From: Burkholderiaceae bacterium | Lineage (GTDB): Bacteria > Pseudomonadota > Gammaproteobacteria > Burkholderiales > Burkholderiaceae_C | DNA: 6,213 bases | NCBI GenBank assembly: GCA_023268425.1 | Contig: JALRFN010000393.1 | Location: 1-6,213, forward strand | Direction of reading: 5' to 3' | In this document: piece by piece, positions 1-5,662 of the stretch | Layout of the letters: every line of letters starts with the position of its first letter | Numbering within the stretch: the first letter of the stretch is position 1 | Program-made: the position numbers and the translations under genes | Notes under the pieces: generated by a model | The model's database searches: none | What the model was told of the DNA's origin: nothing | The model's input: only the letters and a program-made list of their open reading frames with translations

Positions 1-1
1 C

Positions 2-787
2 TGTGGATCGGAGCGTTTGTTCAGCCAAGTGGGCTTGGCCACACAGGCCATGCTGTGGCACGCAGGCGTGCAAACCGTGTTGCCGCCGGGTTATCTTTGC
101 TGCGGGTATCCGCAGCGCGGCAGTGGCCAATTTGACAAGGCCGAGCAAATCATCACCGACAACCGGGTGCTCTTCCACCGTGTGGCCAACACCTTGAATT
201 ATTTGGACATCAAAACGGTGGTGGTCAGCTGCGGCACTTGCTTCGACCAATTGCAGGGCTACGAGTTCGACAAGATTTTTCCGGGTTGCCGCATCGTCGA
301 CATCCACGAGTTTTTGCTGGAAAAAGGCATCACGCTGGAGGAGGCGGGCGCTTACCTGTACCACGATCCTTGCCACAGCCCGATGAAGCAGCAAGCGCCC
401 ATGCAAACCGTCAAAGCCTTGTTGGGCGAAACCGTGCTGCAAACCGAGCGCTGTTGCGGCGAGTCGGGCACGCTCGGTGTGACCCGGCCGGACATCTCAA
501 CGCAAGTGCGTTTTCGCAAGACCGAGCAATTGCGCCAAGAGGCCACACGGCTTGAAGCACTGGCCTCGGAACATGGCGTGGCCAAGGCCAAGGGCGTGAC
601 CAAGGTCTTGACCAGTTGCCCCAGCTGTTTCCAAGGCTTGAGCCGCTACGGCAACGATTTGGACAACGGCTTGCTGGAGGCGGATTACATCGTCGTCGAG
701 ATGGCGCGCCACATCTTGGGTGAACAGTGGATGCCTGAGTTTGTTGCCAAAGCCAACGACGGCGGCATTGAGCGGGTGCTGGTTTGA
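2..787 (+). CDS. C-terminal part of FAD/Fe-S oxidoreductase with two CCG (cysteine-rich) domains, 5' truncated
   Basis: This is the last 261 residues of a longer protein; the frame is open to the left edge, so the true start lies outside. Two cysteine-rich CCG domains are visible. The first has CCG at bases 98-106 and SCGTC at about 227-241. The second has DPCH at 368-376, CCG at 452-460 and SCPSC at 614-628. This C...CCG...CxxC pattern is that of PF02754, found in GlcF, LldE/LutA and heterodisulfide reductase subunits, where it binds an Fe-S cofactor or relays electrons. The tail (EADYIVVEMARHILGEQWMP) and the HIT-DUF971-ubiE neighbourhood resemble the large DUF3683-type FAD-linked oxidases of Burkholderiales (roughly 1,300 residues, GlcD-like plus GlcF-like parts). 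That assignment is from memory and family knowledge. The substrate (a 2-hydroxyacid such as D-lactate or glycolate) is unknown. A stand-alone GlcF/LutA-like subunit is the alternative. Confidence 0.85.
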   Translation, partial: CGSERLFSQVGLATQAMLWHAGVQTVLPPGYLCCGYPQRGSGQFDKAEQIITDNRVLFHRVANTLNYLDIKTVVVSCGTCFDQLQGYEFDKIFPGCRIVDIHEFLLEKGITLEEAGAYLYHDPCHSPMKQQAPMQTVKALLGETVLQTERCCGESGTLGVTRPDISTQVRFRKTEQLRQEATRLEALASEHGVAKAKGVTKVLTSCPSCFQGLSRYGNDLDNGLLEADYIVVEMARHILGEQWMPEFVAKANDGGIERVLV

Positions 788-1215
788 TGGCTTGTGTTTT
801 TTGCGACAGCGACGGTGGTGAGGTGGTGTGGCAAGACGCACTGTGCCGCGTGGTCTTGCCCCATGAGCCCGGTTACCCCGGCTTTGTGCGGGTGATCGCA
901 CAACAACATGTGGCCGAGATGAGTGATTTTTCAGCACCACAGCGCCAACGCATCATGGATGTGGTGTGGGCGGTCGAGCGCGTCTTGCGCACCGTCATGC
1001 AGCCGCACAAGATCAACATCGCCAGCTTGGGCAACATGGTGCCCCACGTGCATTGGCACGTCATTGCTCGCTTTGTTGAAGACGCGCATTTCCCCGGCTC
1101 GGTTTGGTCTGGCGTGCAGCGCGAGCCCAGCGGCGCCCAGTTGGCGACCTGGGCCGTGCGCGCCCAGACTTTGCCGCAAGCCTTGCACGCCGCGCTTCAG
1201 GAGTTGGCCGCATGA
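787..1215 (+). CDS. HIT-family (histidine triad) nucleotide-binding protein
   Basis: This 142-residue protein has the histidine triad H-x-H-x-H as HVHWHV (His87, His89, His91), preceded by the usual N-x-x-P-H context (NMVPH). HIT proteins are small cytoplasmic nucleotide hydrolases or transferases, acting on substrates such as adenosine phosphoramidates or dinucleoside polyphosphates. The exact substrate cannot be inferred here. Cys3 and Cys6 form a CxxC at the N-terminus, which in some HIT proteins, with downstream histidines, binds structural zinc. The start is taken as the ATG at 787, which shares its A with the TGA of the preceding gene (TGATG). A TTG one codon earlier is possible but less likely. 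The one-base overlap and lack of a strong Shine-Dalgarno point to translational coupling with the upstream oxidoreductase. The 3' end overlaps DUF971 by four bases. Confidence 0.92.
   Translation: MACVFCDSDGGEVVWQDALCRVVLPHEPGYPGFVRVIAQQHVAEMSDFSAPQRQRIMDVVWAVERVLRTVMQPHKINIASLGNMVPHVHWHVIARFVEDAHFPGSVWSGVQREPSGAQLATWAVRAQTLPQALHAALQELAA
1199..1203 (+). promoter_or_regulatory. Shine-Dalgarno AGGAG for the DUF971 gene
   Basis: AGGAG lies inside the last codons of the HIT gene, eight bases before the ATG at 1212. It supports that start rather than any of the upstream in-frame codons, which lie within the HIT gene. Confidence 0.75.
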
Positions 1216-1613
1216 GCGCGCCCGTGCCCCAGGACATTGTTTTGCACCAAGCGTCCAATCAGTTGGAGCTGGTTTACGCCGACGGTCAAAGACACCGCGT
1301 TTCGGTGGAGTTGATGCGGGTTTGCTCCCCCTCTGCCGAGGTGCAAGGCCATGGGCCCGGCCAACAAACCCTGCAAACTGGCAAGCGCGATGTGCGCATT
1401 GTGGGCTTGGCGCCCGTGGGGCAATACGCTTTGCAGCCGACCTTTTCTGACGGCCATGACAGCGGTCTGTTCACCTGGGCGTTGTTGTACGACCTGGCGG
1501 TCAACGCCGACCGACACTGGGCACGCTACGAGCAAGCGCTGGCGGCTGCAGGCAAGTCGCGCGATGCCGCCATGCCAGTCAAACCCACCCCAGGCGCGGG
1601 GGCTTGCGGGTAA
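1212..1613 (+). CDS. DUF971 / GBBH-like N-terminal domain protein
   Basis: This 133-residue protein belongs to the DUF971 family (PF06155), named for its similarity to the N-terminal domain of gamma-butyrobetaine hydroxylase. Recognisable blocks are the N-terminal beta-rich stretch, SPSAEVQGHGPGQ at residues 39-51, and the family core from about 57 to 89 containing GKRDVRI, the PVGQYAL segment and SDGHDSGLFTW. There is no catalytic dioxygenase domain, so it is not a hydroxylase by itself. Stand-alone members have been suggested to act in Fe-S or iron-related processes, but no function is established from this sequence. The start at 1212 overlaps the HIT stop (ATGA) and has a good AGGAG. The last ~20 residues (proline/glycine/alanine rich, ending GAGACG) look disordered, and their codons lie in the left arm of a strong hairpin. 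It precedes ubiE, as I recall from many Burkholderiales. Confidence 0.9.
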   Translation: MSAPVPQDIVLHQASNQLELVYADGQRHRVSVELMRVCSPSAEVQGHGPGQQTLQTGKRDVRIVGLAPVGQYALQPTFSDGHDSGLFTWALLYDLAVNADRHWARYEQALAAAGKSRDAAMPVKPTPGAGACG

Positions 1614-1621
1614 GCCCCGCG
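1595..1621 (+). other. GC-rich hairpin spanning the DUF971 stop codon
   Basis: An inverted repeat pairs GGGGCTT (1599-1605) with AAGCCCC (1612-1618) around a six-base loop. Three more pairs (CGC 1595-1597 with GCG 1619-1621) form if G1598 is bulged. The TAA stop (1611-1613) straddles the end of the loop and the start of the right arm. The following bases are mixed (TGTGGACCTTCACTTAAC) and lack a T-run, so this is not a canonical intrinsic terminator. It could attenuate read-through, protect a 3' end or be incidental. Confidence 0.6.
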
Positions 1622-1648
1622 TGTGGACCTTCACTTAACATTCTTGGT

Positions 1649-2380
1649 ATGAGCAAAACCCATTTCGGATTTGAAACGGTCGACGAGTCGTCCAAGGCCC
1701 AGCGCGTGCGCGCGGTGTTTGACAGCGTGGCGTCGAACTACGACGTCATGAACGACTTGATGTCGGCTGGTTTGCACCGCGTCTGGAAGCGCTACACCTT
1801 GTTGGTCGCCGATGCGCGGCCCGGTCAGGCGGTGCTGGACATCGCAGGTGGCACGGGTGACTTGGCCCTGGGCTTTGCCAAAGCCGTCGGCCCCAAAGGC
1901 ACGGTGGTGCACACCGACATCAACCTGGCCATGCTCAGCGAAGGGCGTGATCGGCTGATCAACCAAGGCGTGATCCTCCCAACCAGCGTCTGTGACGCTG
2001 AGGCCTTGCCATTCGCTGACGCCAGCTTTGACCGGGTCAGCGTGGCCTTTGGCCTGCGCAACATGACGCACAAAGACCAAGCCTTGCGCGAGATGTGTCG
2101 CGTCTTGAAGCCTGGTGGCAAGTTGTTGGTCTTGGAGTTCTCCAAGGTGGCGCCGCCGCTGAGCAAAGCTTACGACTGGTATTCCTTCAAGGTCTTGCCC
2201 AAGCTGGGCCAGTGGGTGGCCAAAGACGCCGACAGCTACCGCTACTTGGCAGAGTCGATTCGCATGCATCCCGATCAAGAGACCTTGAAGGGCATGATGA
2301 AAGACGCGGGCTTTGCCCACGTGGATGTGCACAACATGACCGCTGGAGTCGTGGCTTTGCACGTCGGATTGAAAAAATAA
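1649..2380 (+). CDS. ubiE: Ubiquinone/menaquinone biosynthesis C-methyltransferase UbiE
   Basis: This 243-residue class I SAM-dependent methyltransferase C-methylates the benzoquinol ring intermediate in ubiquinone synthesis, and demethylmenaquinol where menaquinone is made. The glycine-rich SAM motif I is VLDIAGGTGDLA (residues 62-73) and the acidic residue after strand 2 is Asp90. Both UbiE signatures are present: YDVMNDLMS...H..W at 31-46 and RVLKPGGKLLVLEFS at 151-165. GLRNMTH at 135-141 is also typical. The length matches the family, so it looks intact. The ATG at 1649 gives the MSKTHFGFETVDE N-terminus I recall from Burkholderiales UbiE; in-frame non-ATG starts further upstream would reach into DUF971. 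No clear Shine-Dalgarno precedes it. It heads the ubiE - Tim44-like - ubiJ - ubiB block, matching the E. coli ubiE-ubiJ-ubiB operon apart from the inserted gene. Confidence 0.97.
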   Translation: MSKTHFGFETVDESSKAQRVRAVFDSVASNYDVMNDLMSAGLHRVWKRYTLLVADARPGQAVLDIAGGTGDLALGFAKAVGPKGTVVHTDINLAMLSEGRDRLINQGVILPTSVCDAEALPFADASFDRVSVAFGLRNMTHKDQALREMCRVLKPGGKLLVLEFSKVAPPLSKAYDWYSFKVLPKLGQWVAKDADSYRYLAESIRMHPDQETLKGMMKDAGFAHVDVHNMTAGVVALHVGLKK

Positions 2381-2383
2381 GCC

Positions 2384-2388
2384 AGGAG
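2384..2388 (+). promoter_or_regulatory. Shine-Dalgarno AGGAG for the Tim44-like gene
   Basis: AGGAG sits four to eight bases after the ubiE stop and nine bases before the ATG at 2398. It fixes that ATG as the start, although the same frame is open back into ubiE to about 2095. Confidence 0.85.
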
Positions 2389-2397
2389 CACGACAAG

Positions 2398-3363
2398 ATG
2401 AAACGTTGGATGGTGGGATTGACCTTGGCGGCCATGGTGTTGGTGACGCAAGAAGCCATGGCCAAGCGCATGGGCGGTGGCTTGTCGATTGGACGCAGTT
2501 CGGGCAACGTCACGCAGCGTTATGCCTCACCCAGCCCAGCTGCACCCACACAAAACGCCAGTCAGCAGCGCGCCACACCGAGCAACAACGCTGCCACAGC
2601 GCCCAAACGCTCACCGTGGGGGGGCATCCTGGGTGGCCTGGCGGCAGGCTTGGGCTTGGCTTGGTTGGCCAACAGCCTGGGGCTGGGTGCGGGTTTTGCC
2701 AACATCTTGTTGATCGCGTTGTTGGCCATCGCCGGGTTCTGGCTGTTGCGTCGCCTGCTGGGTGGTGCCCAGCAGCCTGCTTATGCCGGTGCCGACATGC
2801 CCAGCTACAACAGCAAGAACGTCGGCAATGACGCATCTGCGCGCCCCTGGGAGGGCGCCCATGCGGCGTTTGACGCCACGCCGAGCGCACCGTCGACGCC
2901 CCCAGCAAGCGGCAGCATGATCGGCGCTGCTCTGGGTCACTCCAGCGCCAACCCGTTGATGGGCTCGCAAACCTGGGGTGTGCCCTCGGGGTTCGACAGC
3001 GAAGGGTTTTTGCGCGCTTGCAAGTCCAACTTTGTGCGTTTGCAAGCGGCTTGGGATGCCGCCGATACCGAATCCCTGAAAACACTGATGACCGACGATT
3101 TGCTGCATGACATCACGCAGCAACTGCGCGAGCGCCAAGCCCACAGCAACGGTGCCCCCAACATCACCGAGGTGGTCGAGTTGAATGCGCAGCTGCTGGG
3201 CGTGGAAGAACTCAGCGATGAATACCTGGCCAGCGTCGAATTCCATGGCCTGATCAAAGAAGACCCTCAACAAGCGGCCGCGCCTTTTCGCGAGGTTTGG
3301 AACATCGTCAAATCCAAACACCGTGGGGGCTGGTTGGTCGCTGGCGTGCAGGCGCTGGGCTGA
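2398..3363 (+). CDS. Tim44-like domain protein with signal peptide and membrane segment(s)
   Basis: The protein has 321 residues. Residues 1-22 look like a Sec signal peptide (MKRW, hydrophobic core, AMA before Lys23). A low-complexity Ser/Ala/Pro/Gln/Asn stretch follows (about 35-72). A Gly/Ala/Leu-rich hydrophobic region spans about 74-118, enough for one or two transmembrane helices, and ends in RR. A second disordered linker covers about 125-195, and a compact C-terminal domain of about 198-321 begins with FDSEGFLRACKSNFVRLQAA. That last domain matches the bacterial Tim44-like family (PF04280), related to the mitochondrial import motor subunit Tim44; its bacterial role is poorly known. 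The 17-base gap after ubiE and the good ribosome-binding site indicate co-transcription with the ubiquinone genes. No catalytic residues are evident. A scaffold or membrane-anchored binding role is inference only. Confidence 0.88.
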   Translation: MKRWMVGLTLAAMVLVTQEAMAKRMGGGLSIGRSSGNVTQRYASPSPAAPTQNASQQRATPSNNAATAPKRSPWGGILGGLAAGLGLAWLANSLGLGAGFANILLIALLAIAGFWLLRRLLGGAQQPAYAGADMPSYNSKNVGNDASARPWEGAHAAFDATPSAPSTPPASGSMIGAALGHSSANPLMGSQTWGVPSGFDSEGFLRACKSNFVRLQAAWDAADTESLKTLMTDDLLHDITQQLRERQAHSNGAPNITEVVELNAQLLGVEELSDEYLASVEFHGLIKEDPQQAAAPFREVWNIVKSKHRGGWLVAGVQALG

Positions 3364-3367
3364 TTGG

Positions 3368-3381
3368 CTGCGCAAACGCAG
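3368..3381 (+). other. Small hairpin in the Tim44-like/ubiJ gap
   Basis: CTGCG (3368-3372) and CGCAG (3377-3381) form a perfect five-base stem with a CAAA loop just after the TGA of the Tim44-like gene. No T-run follows, so it is not a terminator by sequence. It may be chance, or a minor 3'-end or processing element. Confidence 0.35.
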
Positions 3382-3404
3382 AGTCGCACTGGCAAAATAC
3401 GTCC

Positions 3405-3971
3405 ATGACCAATACCCCGAACCCTTCCCGCGCTGGCGCCTTGCCTTGGTCTTTGTTGGACGGCGTTCAGCGCTTGGCCACGCGTCTGCGTCCGCCGCCT
3501 TGGCTGGAGCGTGAGGTGCACAACCGGGTGGTGCTTTTGCTCAACCATGTGTTGATGCAAGAGGATGAGGCGATGAAGCGTTTGGCCCGCCACGCGGGCA
3601 AAAGCATCCATTTGGATTTGACGCCGGTTTTGGCGACGGTGGTCATCACCCCCGTGGGTTTGCTTGAGTGTGTAGATGCTGTGGCCACGCCAGATTTGCG
3701 CATCGAACTCAAAAGCGGCTCTTGGGCGCAAGCGGCGCAGCAGTGGTGGCGCGCGCGTGATCTGGATGTGCATATTTATGGCGACGTGATGCTGGCTGCC
3801 GAGGTCGGTTGGCTGCGCGAGCATGTGCGTTGGGACGTCGAAGAAGACTTGGCCCGCGTGTTGGGTGATGGTCCAGCCACCGCGATCAGCGGTGTGGCTC
3901 GCCGCGTCATGGATGCCTTGGGTGCATTCGTCCGCCGCCAGGGTCCTGCGCCTGCCGGCGTGAGCGCTTGA
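3405..3971 (+). CDS. ubiJ: Ubiquinone biosynthesis accessory factor UbiJ (SCP2-like lipid-binding protein)
   Basis: This 188-residue protein is close in length to E. coli UbiJ (about 200). In E. coli, UbiJ is a soluble, SCP2-fold protein that binds the polyprenyl lipid intermediates and belongs to the Ubi complex serving the late ring-modification steps. The N-terminal two thirds (about 17-130) are consistent with an SCP2-type fold: an N-terminal helical segment (LEREVHNRVVLLLNHVL), alternating beta strands (SIHLDLTPVLATVVITP, LRIELKSG) and a DVHIYGDVML strand. The C-terminal part, with RWDVEEDLARVLGD at about 142-155, is a conserved helical tail. Assignment rests on this pattern plus position between ubiE and ubiB. 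The ATG at 3405 is chosen because upstream in-frame codons run into the Tim44-like gene; it lacks an evident Shine-Dalgarno. Confidence 0.88.
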   Translation: MTNTPNPSRAGALPWSLLDGVQRLATRLRPPPWLEREVHNRVVLLLNHVLMQEDEAMKRLARHAGKSIHLDLTPVLATVVITPVGLLECVDAVATPDLRIELKSGSWAQAAQQWWRARDLDVHIYGDVMLAAEVGWLREHVRWDVEEDLARVLGDGPATAISGVARRVMDALGAFVRRQGPAPAGVSA

Positions 3972-3974
3972 GGT
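3970..3974 (+). promoter_or_regulatory. Shine-Dalgarno GAGGT for ubiB overlapping the ubiJ stop
   Basis: GAGGT overlaps the TGA of ubiJ and lies seven bases before the ubiB ATG at 3982. This arrangement supports the start and suggests coupled translation of ubiJ and ubiB. Confidence 0.75.
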
Positions 3975-3981
3975 CTACCGC

Positions 3982-5538
3982 ATGAGACATTGGGGCCGCG
4001 GCCTGTTCATTGTGTGGACGCTTTGGCGTTTCGGCTTGGATGAATTGGTCCTGAGCAGCGTGCCCACGGCGTGGGCGCGGATGCTCGCTAAGTTGTCGCG
4101 ATTCGGTCGGCGTTTGGACACCCCACGGGCCGAACGCATGCGCTTGGCTTTGGAGGCTTTGGGGCCAATTTTTGTCAAATTCGGGCAAGTGCTGTCCACG
4201 CGCCGTGACCTCTTGCCTGAAGACTTCGCGCAAGAGCTGGCCAAGTTGCAAGATCGGGTGCCGCCGTTTCCCAGCGCGCAAGCGGTGGGCATCATTGAAC
4301 GTGCCTTGGGGCAAGGCGTGGACACCTTGTTTGCCACCTTTGAGCAAAACCCAGTGGCCAGTGCCTCGATCGCGCAGGTGCACTTTGCGACCCTGCACGA
4401 TGGGCGCGAAGTGGCGGTGAAGGTGCTGCGCCCCGGCATGTTGTCGGTGATTGATGACGACTTGAGCCTCATGCGCACCATGGCCAATTGGGTGCAGCGT
4501 TGGTCGGTCGATGGGCGCCGTTTGAAACCACGCGAAGTCGTGGCCGAGTTCGACAAGTATTTGCACGACGAGTTGGACTTGATTCGTGAGGCGTCCAATG
4601 CCGCACAGTTGCGCCGCAACATGCAGGCATTGGATCTGGTCATGATCCCCGAGATGATTTGGCCGCTTTGCCGCGACAACGTCTTGGTGATGGAGCGCAT
4701 GCACGGGGTGCCGATTTCACAGGTGCAACGCTTGCGCGAGGCCGGGGTCGATGTCTCACAGCTGGCGCGTGATGGGGTGACGATTTTTTTCACCCAGGTG
4801 TTTCGCGATGGTTTTTTCCACGCCGACATGCATCCGGGCAACATCCAGGTGTCATTGGCCCCCAAAACCTTTGGCCGTTACATTTCGCTGGACTTTGGCA
4901 TTGTGGGCACGCTCACGCCCAGCGACAAAGACTATTTGGCGCAAAACTTTGCGGCCTTTTTCCGGCGCGACTACAAGCGCGTGGCGGAACTGCATGTGGA
5001 AAGCGGCTGGGTGCCCCGAGACACGCGGGTCGACGAGCTGGAAGGCGCCATTCGCGCCGTTTGCGAGCCCTATTTCGACCGCCCGTTGAAGGAAATTTCG
5101 CTGGGCTTGGTGTTGATGCGTCTGTTCCAAGCCTCGCGGCGCTTTCATGTCGAGATTCAACCCCAGTTGGTGTTGTTGCAAAAGACTTTGCTCAACATCG
5201 AGGGCTTGGGCCGCGACTTGGACCCCGAGTTGGACTTGTGGTCGACCGCCCAACCGTTCTTGGAGCGTTGGATGAAGGAGCAGTTGGGCCCACAGAAATT
5301 GTGGGAGCAACTGAAAAACGAAAGCCCCCATTTGGTCAAGATTTTGCCCAGTTTGCCCCGCTTGCTCGCTGACCACTTGCAGCGCCCCAACGAGCCGGGC
5401 TTGCAGGCCATGCGTGAGCTGTTGCTGGCACAACAACGCACCCAGCGCTTGCTGGTGCGTGGCTTGTTGGTCTTGGGTGGTGTGCTGATGGGCGTGGTCT
5501 TGGTGCAAGTCCTGACTTTTTGGCAAGCCTGGCCTTGA
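3982..5538 (+). CDS. ubiB: UbiB: membrane-associated atypical kinase/ATPase for ubiquinone biosynthesis
   Basis: This 518-residue member of the ABC1/ADCK/UbiB family is required for coenzyme Q synthesis; family members act as ATPases on membrane-bound CoQ intermediates rather than classical protein kinases. The diagnostic features are in order. The KxGQ motif is FVKFGQVLSTR (Lys66, Gly68, Gln69). The Ala-rich loop replacing the kinase P-loop is VASASIAQVH (125-134), and the ATP-site lysine is in VAVKVLRPG (Lys147). The ExD motif is Glu197-Leu-Asp199 in DELDLIREASNA. The catalytic loop is HADMHPGN (280-287) and the metal-binding DFG is Asp304-Gly306. A hydrophobic C-terminal helix (about 493-514) is the membrane anchor. 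All key residues are present, so it looks functional. It is slightly shorter than E. coli UbiB (546). It closes the ubiE-ubiB block; no clear terminator follows. Confidence 0.97.
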   Translation: MRHWGRGLFIVWTLWRFGLDELVLSSVPTAWARMLAKLSRFGRRLDTPRAERMRLALEALGPIFVKFGQVLSTRRDLLPEDFAQELAKLQDRVPPFPSAQAVGIIERALGQGVDTLFATFEQNPVASASIAQVHFATLHDGREVAVKVLRPGMLSVIDDDLSLMRTMANWVQRWSVDGRRLKPREVVAEFDKYLHDELDLIREASNAAQLRRNMQALDLVMIPEMIWPLCRDNVLVMERMHGVPISQVQRLREAGVDVSQLARDGVTIFFTQVFRDGFFHADMHPGNIQVSLAPKTFGRYISLDFGIVGTLTPSDKDYLAQNFAAFFRRDYKRVAELHVESGWVPRDTRVDELEGAIRAVCEPYFDRPLKEISLGLVLMRLFQASRRFHVEIQPQLVLLQKTLLNIEGLGRDLDPELDLWSTAQPFLERWMKEQLGPQKLWEQLKNESPHLVKILPSLPRLLADHLQRPNEPGLQAMRELLLAQQRTQRLLVRGLLVLGGVLMGVVLVQVLTFWQAWP

Positions 5539-5574
5539 GCTGGACAGCGCGTCAGGCGTGGTTTCCTCGCCCAC

Positions 5575-5601
5575 TTGAAAAGCTGGGCCCCCACCTATAA
5601 T
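5575..5601 (+). promoter_or_regulatory. Sigma70-type promoter upstream of the zinc-ribbon gene
   Basis: A perfect -10 TATAAT lies at 5596-5601 and a -35 of TTGAAA (five of six matches) at 5575-5580. The spacer is 15 bases, shorter than the ideal 17. The predicted transcription start is about 5608, leaving a leader of about 55 bases before the ATG at 5663. It sits in the only large gap of the window (5539-5662) and would begin a new transcript for the zinc-ribbon and DUF502 genes. I see nothing else definite in the first 35 bases of that gap, including no intrinsic terminator for ubiB. Confidence 0.75.
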
Positions 5602-5662
5602 TGCGGGTTTGCCCGAGTTTGGGCTATTCCACTGCTTTGTTTGTCTTTTTTGAGACTTCACC

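Noticed and set aside
17..19. TTG at 17 as the start of the first gene
   Set aside because: The frame is open to the left edge, the first CCG domain would lose its N-terminal half, and no ribosome site is present. The gene is truncated by the window.
923..1450. Plus-strand open frame of 175 codons across the HIT/DUF971 junction
   Set aside because: It lies out of frame with both recognised genes and its translation is Arg/Ala/Ser/Pro-rich with no family features.
1595..1640. Rho-independent terminator after DUF971
   Set aside because: The stem is good but no run of T's follows within the required distance, so it is listed only as a hairpin.
1631..2362. Minus-strand open frame of 243 codons opposite ubiE
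   Set aside because: It is the complement of intact ubiE, with no motif and no plausible ribosome site.
2095..2397. In-frame upstream extension of the Tim44-like gene into ubiE
   Set aside because: The AGGAG at 2384-2388, the following ATG and the signal peptide fix the start at 2398. The extension overlaps conserved UbiE sequence in another frame.
2611..3375. Long minus-strand open frame (254 codons) opposite the Tim44-like gene
   Set aside because: It mirrors a GC-rich plus-strand gene with a clear signal peptide, ribosome site and family domain. The antisense translation is rich in Gln, Arg, His and Gly with no recognisable motif.
3907..4865. Two long minus-strand open frames (265 and 296 codons) opposite ubiB
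   Set aside because: UbiB on the plus strand has every family motif through this stretch. The antisense frames show no domain and arise from GC-biased codon positions.
5539..5575. Intrinsic terminator after ubiB
   Set aside because: Only a four-base GGCG/CGCC pairing is visible and no T-run follows it before the promoter.
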